Source: Candidatus Zixiibacteriota bacterium
Lineage (GTDB): Bacteria > Zixibacteria > MSB-5A5 > GN15 > FEB-12
Length of the DNA: 64,000 nt
Reading direction: 5' to 3'
Assembly (NCBI GenBank): GCA_017999435.1
Contig: JAGNLV010000002.1
Coordinates: 62,001 to 126,000 of the forward strand
Below the pieces are notes generated by a model. That model did no database searches and was not told where the DNA came from. It worked only from the letters and a program-made list of their open reading frames with translations. Position numbers and translations under genes: made by a program. Shown here piece after piece: positions 8,158 through 17,600 of this stretch. Within the stretch, counting starts at the first letter, position 1. Every line of letters starts with the position of its first letter.

Positions 8158-10770
8158 ATGGGTGAGAATGATCAGGACGATAAGACGCAGACGTTTACCA
8201 ACATAGCTGCGGGAAAGTCTGTCGGCCATTTCACCATAGAGAAGCCCCTTGGTGCCGGCGGAATGGGGACTGTCTTTCTCGCTAAGGATACGGAGCTCGA
8301 TCGTAGGGTCGCCCTCAAATGCCTGTCGCCAGAACTCGCTGCAGACGAGCAGTTCCAGGCCCGATTCCGTCGTGAAGCCAAAACGCTGGCGAATCTGAAC
8401 CATCCCAATGTAGTGGCCATCTACGAGGTGTTTCAGTTTGAGCAGCGGTCATTTATTGCCATGGAGTATGTTGATGGCCAGCCGTTGGACAGAGTGCAAG
8501 ACCTTACCCTTGAACAGAAATGTCAGTTGGCGACTGAAATCGCTGCCGGTCTCAAGGCCGCTCATAACGCAGATATTGTTCATCGCGACATCAAACCTGC
8601 CAACATACTTGTGTCCAGGGACGGAATGGCGAAGATACTCGATTTCGGCCTTGCCCGACGAGAGAGCGACGAGGATATCAGGCGAACCGGAACTACTGTC
8701 GGTACATTTGCGTACATGTCACCTGAGCAAGTCAAGGGGTCGGCAATCGACAAACGCTCCGATGTCTTCTCGTTCGGTGTGGTTCTCTACGAACTGATAC
8801 TGGGTCGGCGCCCGTTTCGTGGTGAGTATGCCGCCGAAGTCGCTCATAAAATCGTGTCTGAGCCGCCGTCGGCGATCGATTCGGTGAAACAGGATGCTCC
8901 GGTGGAGCTTCTGCGCATTATTGGGCGGTGCTTAGAGAAGAATCCGGTTGATCGATATCAGGATATCGGCCAGACACTGGATGATCTTCGTCACTTTCAG
9001 CGAATGTGCCAGCAACCCACTCTGACTTCAGGAGGGCAGTGGGTTACCGGCACAGAAACAAAGGGCCAAGCGGTTACCGAAAGCGCAGAGTTCTCGCAAA
9101 TTCCCGCGCATCCGCCACTCCCAAAGAAGTCCGTTCTCCTGGTTGCCTTCGTAATCGCAGTAATCGCGCTTGTGCTGCTATTGAGTCTCCCTCTTCGTCA
9201 ATATGATGGCGAGAAGGCGATCACGATCAGCCCGACTGAGGCAGAGGTTGGGGCACTTGATCTTCTGCGTCGAGAAAAGGTAAGTACCCTTGGCTTTGAG
9301 ATTTACACTTTTGCTCAGTCCGACAGGAAGGCGCACAGTATTCTGGATCAGATGGGTGTGTCGGGCAAGCCTCTGGAGAACTTTCAATCCTGGGGGCCAA
9401 CGTCCTGGTACAAGACCGTTGCCGTGAGCGCAGACAAGCTTGAGAAGTACACCGTTCTGACCACGCGACGCGGGAAGATCTTCTCGTACGCACATACCTT
9501 TCGGCCTGATATGATATCCGATACACTCGCGCTCGACTCTCTACGCTATCGTGCTGAACGTGCCGCTGAGAGACTCCTCGGCGTGAATATCGCGACACTC
9601 TCAGCAATGCGGCCCTCTCAGTCGATGGTAGCGGGACAAATGGTGACAGAGTTCCAATGGGTCTCCGCTGATTCGCTTCCAGGATCCGCCCAAGGCGAAC
9701 TTCGAGTCTCGTTCGCCGGCGCGGAGTTGAGAAGTATCGGGTTACAGGCGCTGTTCCCAGAGGTGCTGAGCAGAACGGCGGCAGAATCCCCGGTGGTGGC
9801 AGGATTCATGGCAGTGTTGCTAACAGTCTTGGCCGCCGGGTTGGTGTATGTTACAGCCATTGTTCGCAAAGTATGGAGTCTTCCATCTTGGCGAGCCGTT
9901 GCCGTAGTTGCCTGTCCGATCGTGTTGGCTGGTATTATTCTCTTTCCATGGGCCGGTCGGGTTATGATTGAGTCGGAGTCGACGTCCGAGGTTTTTCGGA
10001 TTTTGCCGCCAACGCTTGTTGCGCTTTTCAGCATTCTAGTGTCAGTGATTGGTGCCGGTGTCGTATGCTTGACCTTCATGGCGGCGTTTGGTTTGCTGCG
10101 GTTGACGAAGCCGACATATTTGTCGGGACTGTCATTGGCACCAAGTGGATACATTGGGATGAGAACTCTCGCAATATCGTCTGCAGTTGGCTTAGTCAGT
10201 GCAGCCCTTGTGGTCGTAGTGCGCGGTCTGTATATCCATACGTTGCTTATCGTACTGGGAAAGAACCTGCTCGACTCTCTTGTCTCGTCGGACTCATTCG
10301 GCGTCCGCCTGCCTATGCTTGTAGACGAGGTCAGCGACCTAGTCGGGTATCTGGGGGTCATACCGTTGATCATTGCTTCGACGATCGTACTCGAGGATCA
10401 GTTGCGCTTTGGAAGGTTAGCCTGGTTGATAACAGCTATGGCCTGGTTCGGACTTACTAGTGGCTTCTTCGCAATGGAGGCAACATCGAATTGGGTAAAC
10501 CTCTCGAATATTCTCTTTGTCACCATGGTGCTGTTTCTGGTGGTGAGATATAGTCTTCTTGCGGGTATCATGGGAGCGATCGGCTATGACATTCTACGTC
10601 ACGGGTTATATTACAAATCCTTCGGAACGTCATACTACCAAACGCTGGGTTGGTTTTGGATAGTACTATGGCTCTTGATCGCGACTTTCTCCGTATACTA
10701 TGTGGTGGGCAGAATGGGTGCTGAAGCTAAGTCGGAGGAGGCGATCCGTCCGGAAGGCGGAAGAACCTAA
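8158..10770 (+). CDS. PknB-type Ser/Thr protein kinase with large polytopic membrane C-terminus
   Basis: An intact 870-residue kinase. The kinase domain spans about residues 23-285: GAGGMG at 32-37, VALK lysine 54, HRD with Asp144, DFG at 162-164, SPE at 188-190, and the helix F and G regions are present. Residues about 325-346 form a transmembrane helix. A 200-residue extracytoplasmic segment follows (about 347-570), then about eight hydrophobic spans to the C-terminus. Most bacterial kinases of this type carry one span and a sensor domain, so the polytopic tail is unusual. It may sense a membrane or envelope signal and phosphorylate cytoplasmic targets. The neighbouring FHA-phosphatase remnant at 5950 is the kind of partner such kinases have. 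The start is set by AGGA upstream. It probably forms an operon with the gene at 10815. Confidence 0.88.
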   Translation: MGENDQDDKTQTFTNIAAGKSVGHFTIEKPLGAGGMGTVFLAKDTELDRRVALKCLSPELAADEQFQARFRREAKTLANLNHPNVVAIYEVFQFEQRSFIAMEYVDGQPLDRVQDLTLEQKCQLATEIAAGLKAAHNADIVHRDIKPANILVSRDGMAKILDFGLARRESDEDIRRTGTTVGTFAYMSPEQVKGSAIDKRSDVFSFGVVLYELILGRRPFRGEYAAEVAHKIVSEPPSAIDSVKQDAPVELLRIIGRCLEKNPVDRYQDIGQTLDDLRHFQRMCQQPTLTSGGQWVTGTETKGQAVTESAEFSQIPAHPPLPKKSVLLVAFVIAVIALVLLLSLPLRQYDGEKAITISPTEAEVGALDLLRREKVSTLGFEIYTFAQSDRKAHSILDQMGVSGKPLENFQSWGPTSWYKTVAVSADKLEKYTVLTTRRGKIFSYAHTFRPDMISDTLALDSLRYRAERAAERLLGVNIATLSAMRPSQSMVAGQMVTEFQWVSADSLPGSAQGELRVSFAGAELRSIGLQALFPEVLSRTAAESPVVAGFMAVLLTVLAAGLVYVTAIVRKVWSLPSWRAVAVVACPIVLAGIILFPWAGRVMIESESTSEVFRILPPTLVALFSILVSVIGAGVVCLTFMAAFGLLRLTKPTYLSGLSLAPSGYIGMRTLAISSAVGLVSAALVVVVRGLYIHTLLIVLGKNLLDSLVSSDSFGVRLPMLVDEVSDLVGYLGVIPLIIASTIVLEDQLRFGRLAWLITAMAWFGLTSGFFAMEATSNWVNLSNILFVTMVLFLVVRYSLLAGIMGAIGYDILRHGLYYKSFGTSYYQTLGWFWIVLWLLIATFSVYYVVGRMGAEAKSEEAIRPEGGRT

Positions 10771-10814
10771 GCTCGTGAGGTGCTCAGTGATTCAATAAGT
10801 GTTAGGAGAGTCCC

Positions 10815-11246
10815 ATGAACAAACTCCCCATTAGCTCATTCAAGGCGTTCGTTCTGGCAGTCATTGCTGTTACGATGTTTGTGGCAGTCGTAACTTGGCT
10901 TGTTCAGCCGCCTGCAAGCACCTTAACTGACGACCCAACTCGCGTTTTCGGGATGTTTCCTGCTCGCACGTACTTGGATCTAGCCGGTTATGCACTAGTC
11001 TTCGTCTTAGTGTTTCTTGGAGGGGTCTACCTGTTAGTCAAGCAAGGTAAGCCAGTAGCGCCTGCGTTGCGAGCGCTCGGAATTCTGGCGGTAATAATGC
11101 CTGCATTTGTTGCCATTAAACACTGGGGTCAGCAGTATGTGATCATTTCGGTCTTGCACCTGCTGGTCTCGGTAGCAGTGCTTGCAGTGATTTTGGCCAG
11201 CCTTTTTCTGGCTTATGCGACTCCAGACGAGTCAGAAGAAGTGTAG
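10815..11246 (+). CDS. small membrane protein downstream of kinase
   Basis: A 143-residue hydrophobic protein. TAGGAGAG precedes ATG 10815, and the gap to the kinase is 44 bases, so the two are probably co-transcribed. Four hydrophobic helices are apparent at about residues 10-30, 53-75, 85-105 and 112-135, with a short acidic tail. I do not recognise a family. It may be a membrane partner of the kinase; that is a guess from position. Confidence 0.6.
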   Translation: MNKLPISSFKAFVLAVIAVTMFVAVVTWLVQPPASTLTDDPTRVFGMFPARTYLDLAGYALVFVLVFLGGVYLLVKQGKPVAPALRALGILAVIMPAFVAIKHWGQQYVIISVLHLLVSVAVLAVILASLFLAYATPDESEEV

Positions 11247-11361
11247 ATTAGTGCGGACTCAAGGAGCTGGGTGCCCCAGACTTAGGAGAGTATTGCGAGT
11301 GGCTATTTCAAGCCGAAGTAGCCGGCAGAGCGCCCCGCGTTGACTCCGCACCGATGCGCTG

Positions 11362-13377
11362 CTATTTCAGGTACTTATCGAACCACTTCAGAATCCAATT
11401 CAGCCGTGCGATGCGGCGATCCGGCCGACCATGGCGTGACAGGCCATGGGACTCTCCAGGGAAGCGCACAAACTCGACAGTCTTGCCCAAGATCTTCAGC
11501 ATCACATACATGCGCTCAGCACCATCGATGCGTGAACTGAAGTCCTGCTCGTTATGGAGTATGAGTACCGGTGTTTTGACGTTTCTGAAATAGGTAATCG
11601 GAGACCATTTGGCGTACTCCTCCGGCATGTCCCACGGATAACCGCCGAGGACGTCGGCCCAGATGTAACCGACATCAGAAGTGCCGACCATGGACGCAAA
11701 ATCAACAATTCCGCGCTGAGTCACGGCCGCTCGGAAGCGATCGGTATGTCCGATAATCCAATTCGTCATGTAGCCGCCATATAAACCTCCGGTCACGCCG
11801 ATTCGTTTGCCATCGATAAATCGTTGCTTCTCCAGATAGTCGGCGGCAGCCATCAAATCCTGATATGCGAAGTCCGCCCAGCAACTGCTGATTGTGTCGG
11901 CCCACGTGAAGCCGCGACCTGCGCTGCCGCGCGGGTTGGAATAGAACACCACATACCCTTGTGCTGCCAGGAACTGCATCTCATGAAAGAACGTATAGGC
12001 ATACTGCAGGCGGGGACCGCCGTGAATTTCCAAGATGGCCGGGTAGTTGCGACGCGGGCTGAAGTTCGGTGGAGTAAGTAGGAACCCTTGAATCTTGGTG
12101 CCGTCAGACGAGTGAAACGTAACGTCTCGTGTACGTCCAATCTTGATGTCAGTGCGCAAAAAGGCATTCACATCGGTCAGCTTCTTGGCCTCTCTCTCTC
12201 CGCCGAACTTCGTCGGACAGAGCAGGAGTTCCGATGGGGTTGCCAAGTCGGCATAGATCAAGGCAACCATACGACACTTGCCACTGACAGAGAAGTCCTT
12301 GATATGGCACTTGCCCGCGAAAATCTTGACGGGCTTGCCGTCCAAGATAGACATAGAATAGAGGTTGGTAACGCCGGTGTTGGAGCAAAGGTAGTATAGC
12401 CGCCTGCCATCGGCAGACCAGAATAGCGGACTACGCAATTGTACGTTCGCCAGGTCAGTCAGGGAGAGATCGCGAGCTGAACGGTCGAAGGAAGGCATTA
12501 CATCGTGGGCCTTGGGCTTTCCGCCTATCTCAGCTACCCAGATGTGCTGATTGATCGCGCCGCAAGGGTCGTGCAGATTGTCATGGCCGATATAGGCAAT
12601 AAGCTTTCCGTTCGGAGAAAACTTGAGGCTAGCCTTGGGGCCGGGCGGCGCAGCGATTAAGTGCGGTCGACCGCCCTGCAGCGAGATAACGAACAAATCC
12701 TGCCGAAAACACTCTAGGTCAGGGTCCTTCGAGCAATTCGAGAGAAAAGCAACCCACCTTCCGTCCGGTGAAAGGGTTGGACACTGGCAATCCCGGTTAC
12801 CAGTAGTGATCTTCTGGAGTTTACCGGAAGCCACATCCAACCGATAAATCTGCCACGGGTCCTTTGGCCTGAACCCTACTCCCTCCATTCGATAGTAAAG
12901 CCGCGTAATGTGTCGGCAGACTGGCTCATCGTTCTTCTTCTGCTCGTCGTTGACAAAATGGCTGTCGTGATAACGAAGGTCGAAAACGAGATGCTTTCCA
13001 TCGGGTGTCCACAGTAGCTCTCCAATTGTCGCCTCGGCTTCAAAAACACTCCGCTCTGCGCCACCTTTCACCGGGATGATGTAGATGCCGGTCTTTCGGT
13101 TTCTAGTTGAGACGAACGCAATTGTCGAAGCATCAGGAGACCACGCGATCCGGCTATCATAGTGCGGGCCGAATGTATACTGAGTCGACCTGTCTTCGGC
13201 AGAGTCGTATACAAATACGTTCGCAACGTAGCGGTTTTCTTGCGGTTCGATTCGCTCAACCGTGTAGGCGATGTGCCGCTCCGACGGAGACATTGAAACG
13301 GTGCTGATGAGTTTAATTCGAAACAGATCCCTGTCAGTTATCGAACGTCGCTTATGCTTGAAGGAGACAGGGGGCAT
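11362..13377 (-). CDS. S9 family prolyl oligopeptidase-like protein, catalytic Ser replaced by Leu
   Basis: A 671-residue S9C-type (acylaminoacyl-peptidase-like) protein with an N-terminal TolB/beta-propeller region of WSPD/SPDG blades (about residues 20-400) and a C-terminal alpha/beta hydrolase. The expected nucleophile motif GGSYGGY reads GGLYGGY here: the codon at 11784-11782 is TTA (Leu532), one base from TCA. The Asp (HNEQD) and His (FPGESHGLSR) of the triad remain. Family members cleave short peptides in the cytoplasm. With this change the protein should be inactive as a hydrolase, unless the base is a sequencing error. No signal peptide is visible. ATG 13377 follows AGAAGGA. The gene is convergent with the kinase operon. 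Confidence 0.88.
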   Translation of the reverse strand: MPPVSFKHKRRSITDRDLFRIKLISTVSMSPSERHIAYTVERIEPQENRYVANVFVYDSAEDRSTQYTFGPHYDSRIAWSPDASTIAFVSTRNRKTGIYIIPVKGGAERSVFEAEATIGELLWTPDGKHLVFDLRYHDSHFVNDEQKKNDEPVCRHITRLYYRMEGVGFRPKDPWQIYRLDVASGKLQKITTGNRDCQCPTLSPDGRWVAFLSNCSKDPDLECFRQDLFVISLQGGRPHLIAAPPGPKASLKFSPNGKLIAYIGHDNLHDPCGAINQHIWVAEIGGKPKAHDVMPSFDRSARDLSLTDLANVQLRSPLFWSADGRRLYYLCSNTGVTNLYSMSILDGKPVKIFAGKCHIKDFSVSGKCRMVALIYADLATPSELLLCPTKFGGEREAKKLTDVNAFLRTDIKIGRTRDVTFHSSDGTKIQGFLLTPPNFSPRRNYPAILEIHGGPRLQYAYTFFHEMQFLAAQGYVVFYSNPRGSAGRGFTWADTISSCWADFAYQDLMAAADYLEKQRFIDGKRIGVTGGLYGGYMTNWIIGHTDRFRAAVTQRGIVDFASMVGTSDVGYIWADVLGGYPWDMPEEYAKWSPITYFRNVKTPVLILHNEQDFSSRIDGAERMYVMLKILGKTVEFVRFPGESHGLSRHGRPDRRIARLNWILKWFDKYLK

Positions 13378-13519
13378 ATGTGTTTCCTTCTCTTGGGCAG
13401 TGATTGGTCCAGTAATACAATCGAATCCTCGCCGGCTAGCTCGGAGAATGGCCGAACTGAGTGTGACGGAGTCCGCCGAAGCGGCACCGGTATCTAGTCA
13501 TGAGATTTGACACATGACA

Positions 13520-13843
13520 CTAGCTCGTTTTCTTGTCATCAATGCTCCAGGACCCCAAACAGTACTGTAACGCGATGACGATGACATACAAGATAGCAAA
13601 TATGATAAGAGCGAGAACCACTCTGAGTATCTCATCGTTTACTTGGGCGAATGGAAAACGAAATCTAGTCATCAAGTAGATGATGATGAACATGAAGAGT
13701 ACATATGGCAGACCCCGGTACTTCCAGGAGAACGTCAACTTGGTATTGCAGCTCACGCACTGATACTGACCCGGGGCGAACTTAATCAGGTATTGACCAA
13801 AACTGACTGTATTCTCACATCTAGGACAGACCCTGAGTGACAT
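13520..13843 (-). CDS. zinc-ribbon small membrane protein
   Basis: A 107-residue protein with an N-terminal zinc ribbon built from two CxxC pairs (CPRC at 6-9 and CVSC at 30-33), followed by two hydrophobic helices at about residues 46-60 and 72-95. The order resembles DUF983-like or similar ribbon-membrane proteins, but I cannot place it in a named family. AAAGGGG lies upstream of the ATG. It stands alone between the S9 gene and the first attachment-like repeat. Confidence 0.6.
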   Translation of the reverse strand: MSLRVCPRCENTVSFGQYLIKFAPGQYQCVSCNTKLTFSWKYRGLPYVLFMFIIIYLMTRFRFPFAQVNDEILRVVLALIIFAILYVIVIALQYCLGSWSIDDKKTS

Positions 13844-14199
13844 AGTCTTACCCCTTTCTCATTACTTGAGCTATTCCTGCACGCGTGATCGTTCCAATGC
13901 GTTTTGGGGAAGTTAGGCTTCCGGGCGGAATTTCGCAATGATAGTCTTATGTTTGGCCTGTTAACAGCTGACCAACTCTACGCGAATGACTCCGGGAGGA
14001 GTGTTGGAGCATCTGGTTATTTGCGAAGTAGGTCTATTTGAGAGATGACAAGAACCCGAGAGACCTAGAGTCAAACAGTAACGGTGATCAAGAGAGTCCT
14101 GTCATTCAGCCCATTCTCCTGCCCTGTTATGGATGGTGAGGTGCGGAGTCGCGGTACTCAAATTGCCCCATCTTCCCTATCGGGACTAAGTGGAAAGTG
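13844..14199. other. intergenic stretch left of repeat copy 1
   Basis: No gene is visible. In a classical integrated element an integrase gene might be expected near this repeat, but no recombinase-like frame exists on either strand. Confidence 0.5.
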
Positions 14200-14274
14200 G
14201 TCACAATTTGGTCACACTACCACGTAAGTCCTTGTGCCACAACGCGAGTCGGGGGTTCGATTCCCCCACCTCCA
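14200..14274 (+). repeat. attachment-like repeat copy 1 (tRNA/tmRNA 3'-end type)
   Basis: First of four direct copies. It has a left arm with a tandem GTCAC motif (GTCACAATTTGGTCAC), a core with the short inverted repeat TTGTG-C-CACAA, and a right end reading as a T-arm (GGGGGTTCGATTCCCCC) plus acceptor strand ACCTCC. This copy lacks one C after the T-arm and ends CCATT rather than CCACC. The right end resembles the 3' end of tmRNA, or less likely a tRNA. Such 3' ends are common targets of tyrosine recombinases. No 5' half of an RNA gene is present, so this is a duplicated end, not an RNA gene. Confidence 0.85.
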
Positions 14275-14609
14275 TTCGTTGTAATTCATTGTCAATCAAG
14301 CAAGTACAATGACGACAGGGGCTGGACGAATTCCCTGAACCCCCGTCCTCCCCCCTATATCCTGCGATAAAATAGAATATCTTGAAACGGGAATGATCAC
14401 GTTTTGGCACACTGTGTTTCAGGTGATCCCGCAAACAATGCACCTGATCAAGAGCCAAAAAATCCTTTGCTGCAGATGAACCTGCCTGCAATCAGTGCCG
14501 AAGGGTGACGGTATTTTTCGCGCGCATTCATTCCCTTCACACGGTATCTTGTAAGCAGCTCGCTGACCATCTCTCCGCCACTCCGGGCGGATGAAAGGAG
14601 AGTTGTTCT
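14275..14609. other. leader region of the HAF/zincin gene
   Basis: No gene. A second arm-like fragment (ATCACGTTTTGGCACAC) lies at about 14397-14413. A short hairpin, TCCGCC (14574-14579) with GGCGGA (14586-14591), lies just before the ribosome binding site AAAGGAG of the next gene. Confidence 0.4.
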
Positions 14610-17600
14610 ATGCGGTCATCACTCGTTACAATTCTTACGCTTATACTGACATTGAACGGTCCTTCCGTGGTGCTATCACAGGCGAATTACTCCATCAGGG
14701 AAGTCCAGATGTTTCCCCTGCAATATAAAGGTCATTGGGGGGCAATTAATGACAATGCTGTTGTAGTTGGACATGAGGCGACTAATGGCCAGGCTACCCA
14801 ATGGAAAGATGGAATTGTGACCACGTTGCCGCGATACAGTGGCTGCTATGCGTACGCGATTGACATCAGTAGCAGCGGAGTGGTTGTCGGAGAAGATTGT
14901 AGCCGACCGGTGTGTTGGATAAACGGAGAGGAGGTATTCCTCGGCGGCAGCGGGCCGGACTTTTCTGTAAGTGGAGGCGCCGAGTGTATCAATTCTAATG
15001 GCGACATTGGGGGGTGGTACATGTCGTCGGGTAGCAGTCAGCTTGTCCCCGTTATCTATTCGGCGAGTGCAGGGAGCTACCAGGTCTTGAATTTTGGAGG
15101 CGTACTAGACAATTACGGGAGTTTTGGCATCAATGACAGAGGCGATCTTGTTGGTCAGGTGACGATGGCAGGCGAGGTGAGTCACTGGGCCTTTGTCTAT
15201 CACAACAATACTCTCGTGCGTCTAAACACGTCCGGCGCCGAGTACAATGTGAGTTCGGCGCGGGGCATCAACAATCTCGGTATGGTCGTTGGTTACGAGA
15301 CGATCTATGGTGGAGGAAACTGCAATGCCGTGCTGTGGGAAATCGGAAATCCTCAACCCACCATATTGGGTACAAGTGCCATAGCCTACGCCATCAACGA
15401 TAGTGGTGTTGCAGTAGGACAGAGCCTAAGTGGTAACCCAGTTATCTTTCTAGATGGGCAGCAGATAGACTTGAATACCTTAGTTGCAAAGGGTTCAAAC
15501 GTAATCCTCAGCTATGCAGTCGACATTAACAATCGGGGCGAAATCCTCTGTTTAGCCAGCATTTCCGGTTATTCCCGGTTTTGCCTGCTTACCCCTGCGC
15601 CAACCATCACTGTCAAGGATGTCAACGACAATTCTATCCCCAACGTGGAGTTCAATCTCATCAAGGCGATGAACGATCCACCGTTCTTCACCGAGGACAC
15701 GTTGGGGTCGTTCACTACCGACAGTCAGGGACGCCTGGCTATGACCGCGATTGCCAAGGACACATTTTCAGTGGACTTGAACACCGGCACGAATAAACTC
15801 GTGGTCGGGGACAGTTTGAAGATCGCCAAGCTGCTGCAGAGTGTGCCTTCGGTCAGGCATCCGGGAATTGTCGGAACAATGTATTCGGTTCATCTGGACA
15901 ATGCTCACTTTGACGATAACGGGCAGATGTATTTCGATGTTCTGAAGAATTCCGGCCTTGACGTGGTAATGAATCACACTGAATATCGTTACAATCTGCT
16001 GGTATCGGTGGAGTGGGATGCGGTGGAGGCGTATCAGCAGGGACTGCAAGAAGATTTCCAGCAGATGTCCAACTATCTGTACGATGTGACCGATGGCCAG
16101 TTGCGTTTGGATACCATAGGCATTGTGGATGACGGCGAGTTGTGGGAGGAGGCCGATGTGCACATCCGGGCGAGCAACACCCACCGACCTGATGCGGCGG
16201 TCAACGCCATTGGTCACCCCGGCTGGGGTCCCATTACCATGCCGCGGAAGTGGTACGGTGACGGGAGCCGCGCGTACAGTTATGACCATCATCCGCTGGG
16301 GGAAGCGCTGGCCATGGACTATCGTACCAAGGGGCATGAGTTCGGGCACTACGCTCTGGCGTTTTACGATGAGTACTTCTTCTGTGATCAGGCGGGCAAA
16401 TGCGCAGAAGAGCCCGATCTGCATTGCCAGCCCTATCCGGCCGGTAACTACGGTTTCATGGACTGGCAGTATGAAGGAGCCCTGGGCGGCGTGCGATCCT
16501 CCGAGATGTCCAGCCGCTACCGCTACGTGTCCGACTATTGCCGTAATACCCAGCAACTGATCAAGAACGACACGTCGTGCTGGGACCAGTTTGAGGAGTG
16601 GGCGGAGGGGACATTCGATGGCATTTACGTACCGATCCGTCGCCCCGATACCGAAGATACACTGGAGCACCTGACGCCGCCCGGGCTGGACTACATCCTC
16701 GGGCCGAACGACAATCTGGCGGTGCCGGATTATGATGTCGGTGCGCAGATCTACTTTGCCAGTCCGATTCAGCCGCCTGATCCGGGCAATCGGTCGCTGA
16801 ACCTCGCCTTAGTGGCGGTGCCGGCGGCACCGGTTGAAGTGACGCTGGAGAAGTCCCTGCCCGGCGACAGAAAGCGCATGATAGAGCAAGGGTCTACCAC
16901 CGATGACGGCATGCTCTGGGTGCTGGGGGCGTCCGCCGCCGATCGTATTAACGCCCGCGGCTATGTTTATGACATCATCAACGAGCCATCGGCAGCGGCA
17001 GCCTCACGGGTGCGTCGCCAATGGTTGACGGCGTCCCTGGACTTGAGCACGGTGATCGGAGACAGCGTCAGTCTCAGTCTGCTGCCAATCGAAGGAGATT
17101 ATCCACTGGTGCTGACCGCCGATGTCGCCATTGCGCCTCAGCGGTGGCGCTTGGAATTTGCGGAGCCGTTCACGCAATTGCCGAGCGTGCAGTTCCTGAG
17201 TCAGTCCGGCCAACCACTTATGCCAACCGTGACCCAGCTGACTGACAATTATAACATGCGGCCAGCGGACTCAATTGCGGCGGAGGGGCAGGTTCGTTTG
17301 GATGCAGTTGACGCTGTCGGCCAGTCATTCTTCGTGCCGTTCTCGTATGTAACCTTTGTCATTACTGATTCGACGCAATTGGAGAAACAGCTCGGCCCGG
17401 GGAACCGTGCGATCCTGAGTCTATCGCCACAGAACAGCACCATCACGAAGACACTGATAGCTGCCTCATCGTATCCGCCGATCATGACTGGGTTGGAGGC
17501 CGACGCGGTGCAGGCGGGAGATGCGTACGCCGTGAGTGTCGCGCCGACTGTTGCTTTGACCGGCATTAACCAGCTGACAATTGCGTACGAGGATGAGGAC

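Noticed and set aside
14200..14274. A complete tRNA or tmRNA gene at the repeat copies
   Set aside because: Only the T-arm and acceptor 3' strand are present; no matching 5' acceptor strand, D-arm or anticodon arm lies to the left of any copy.
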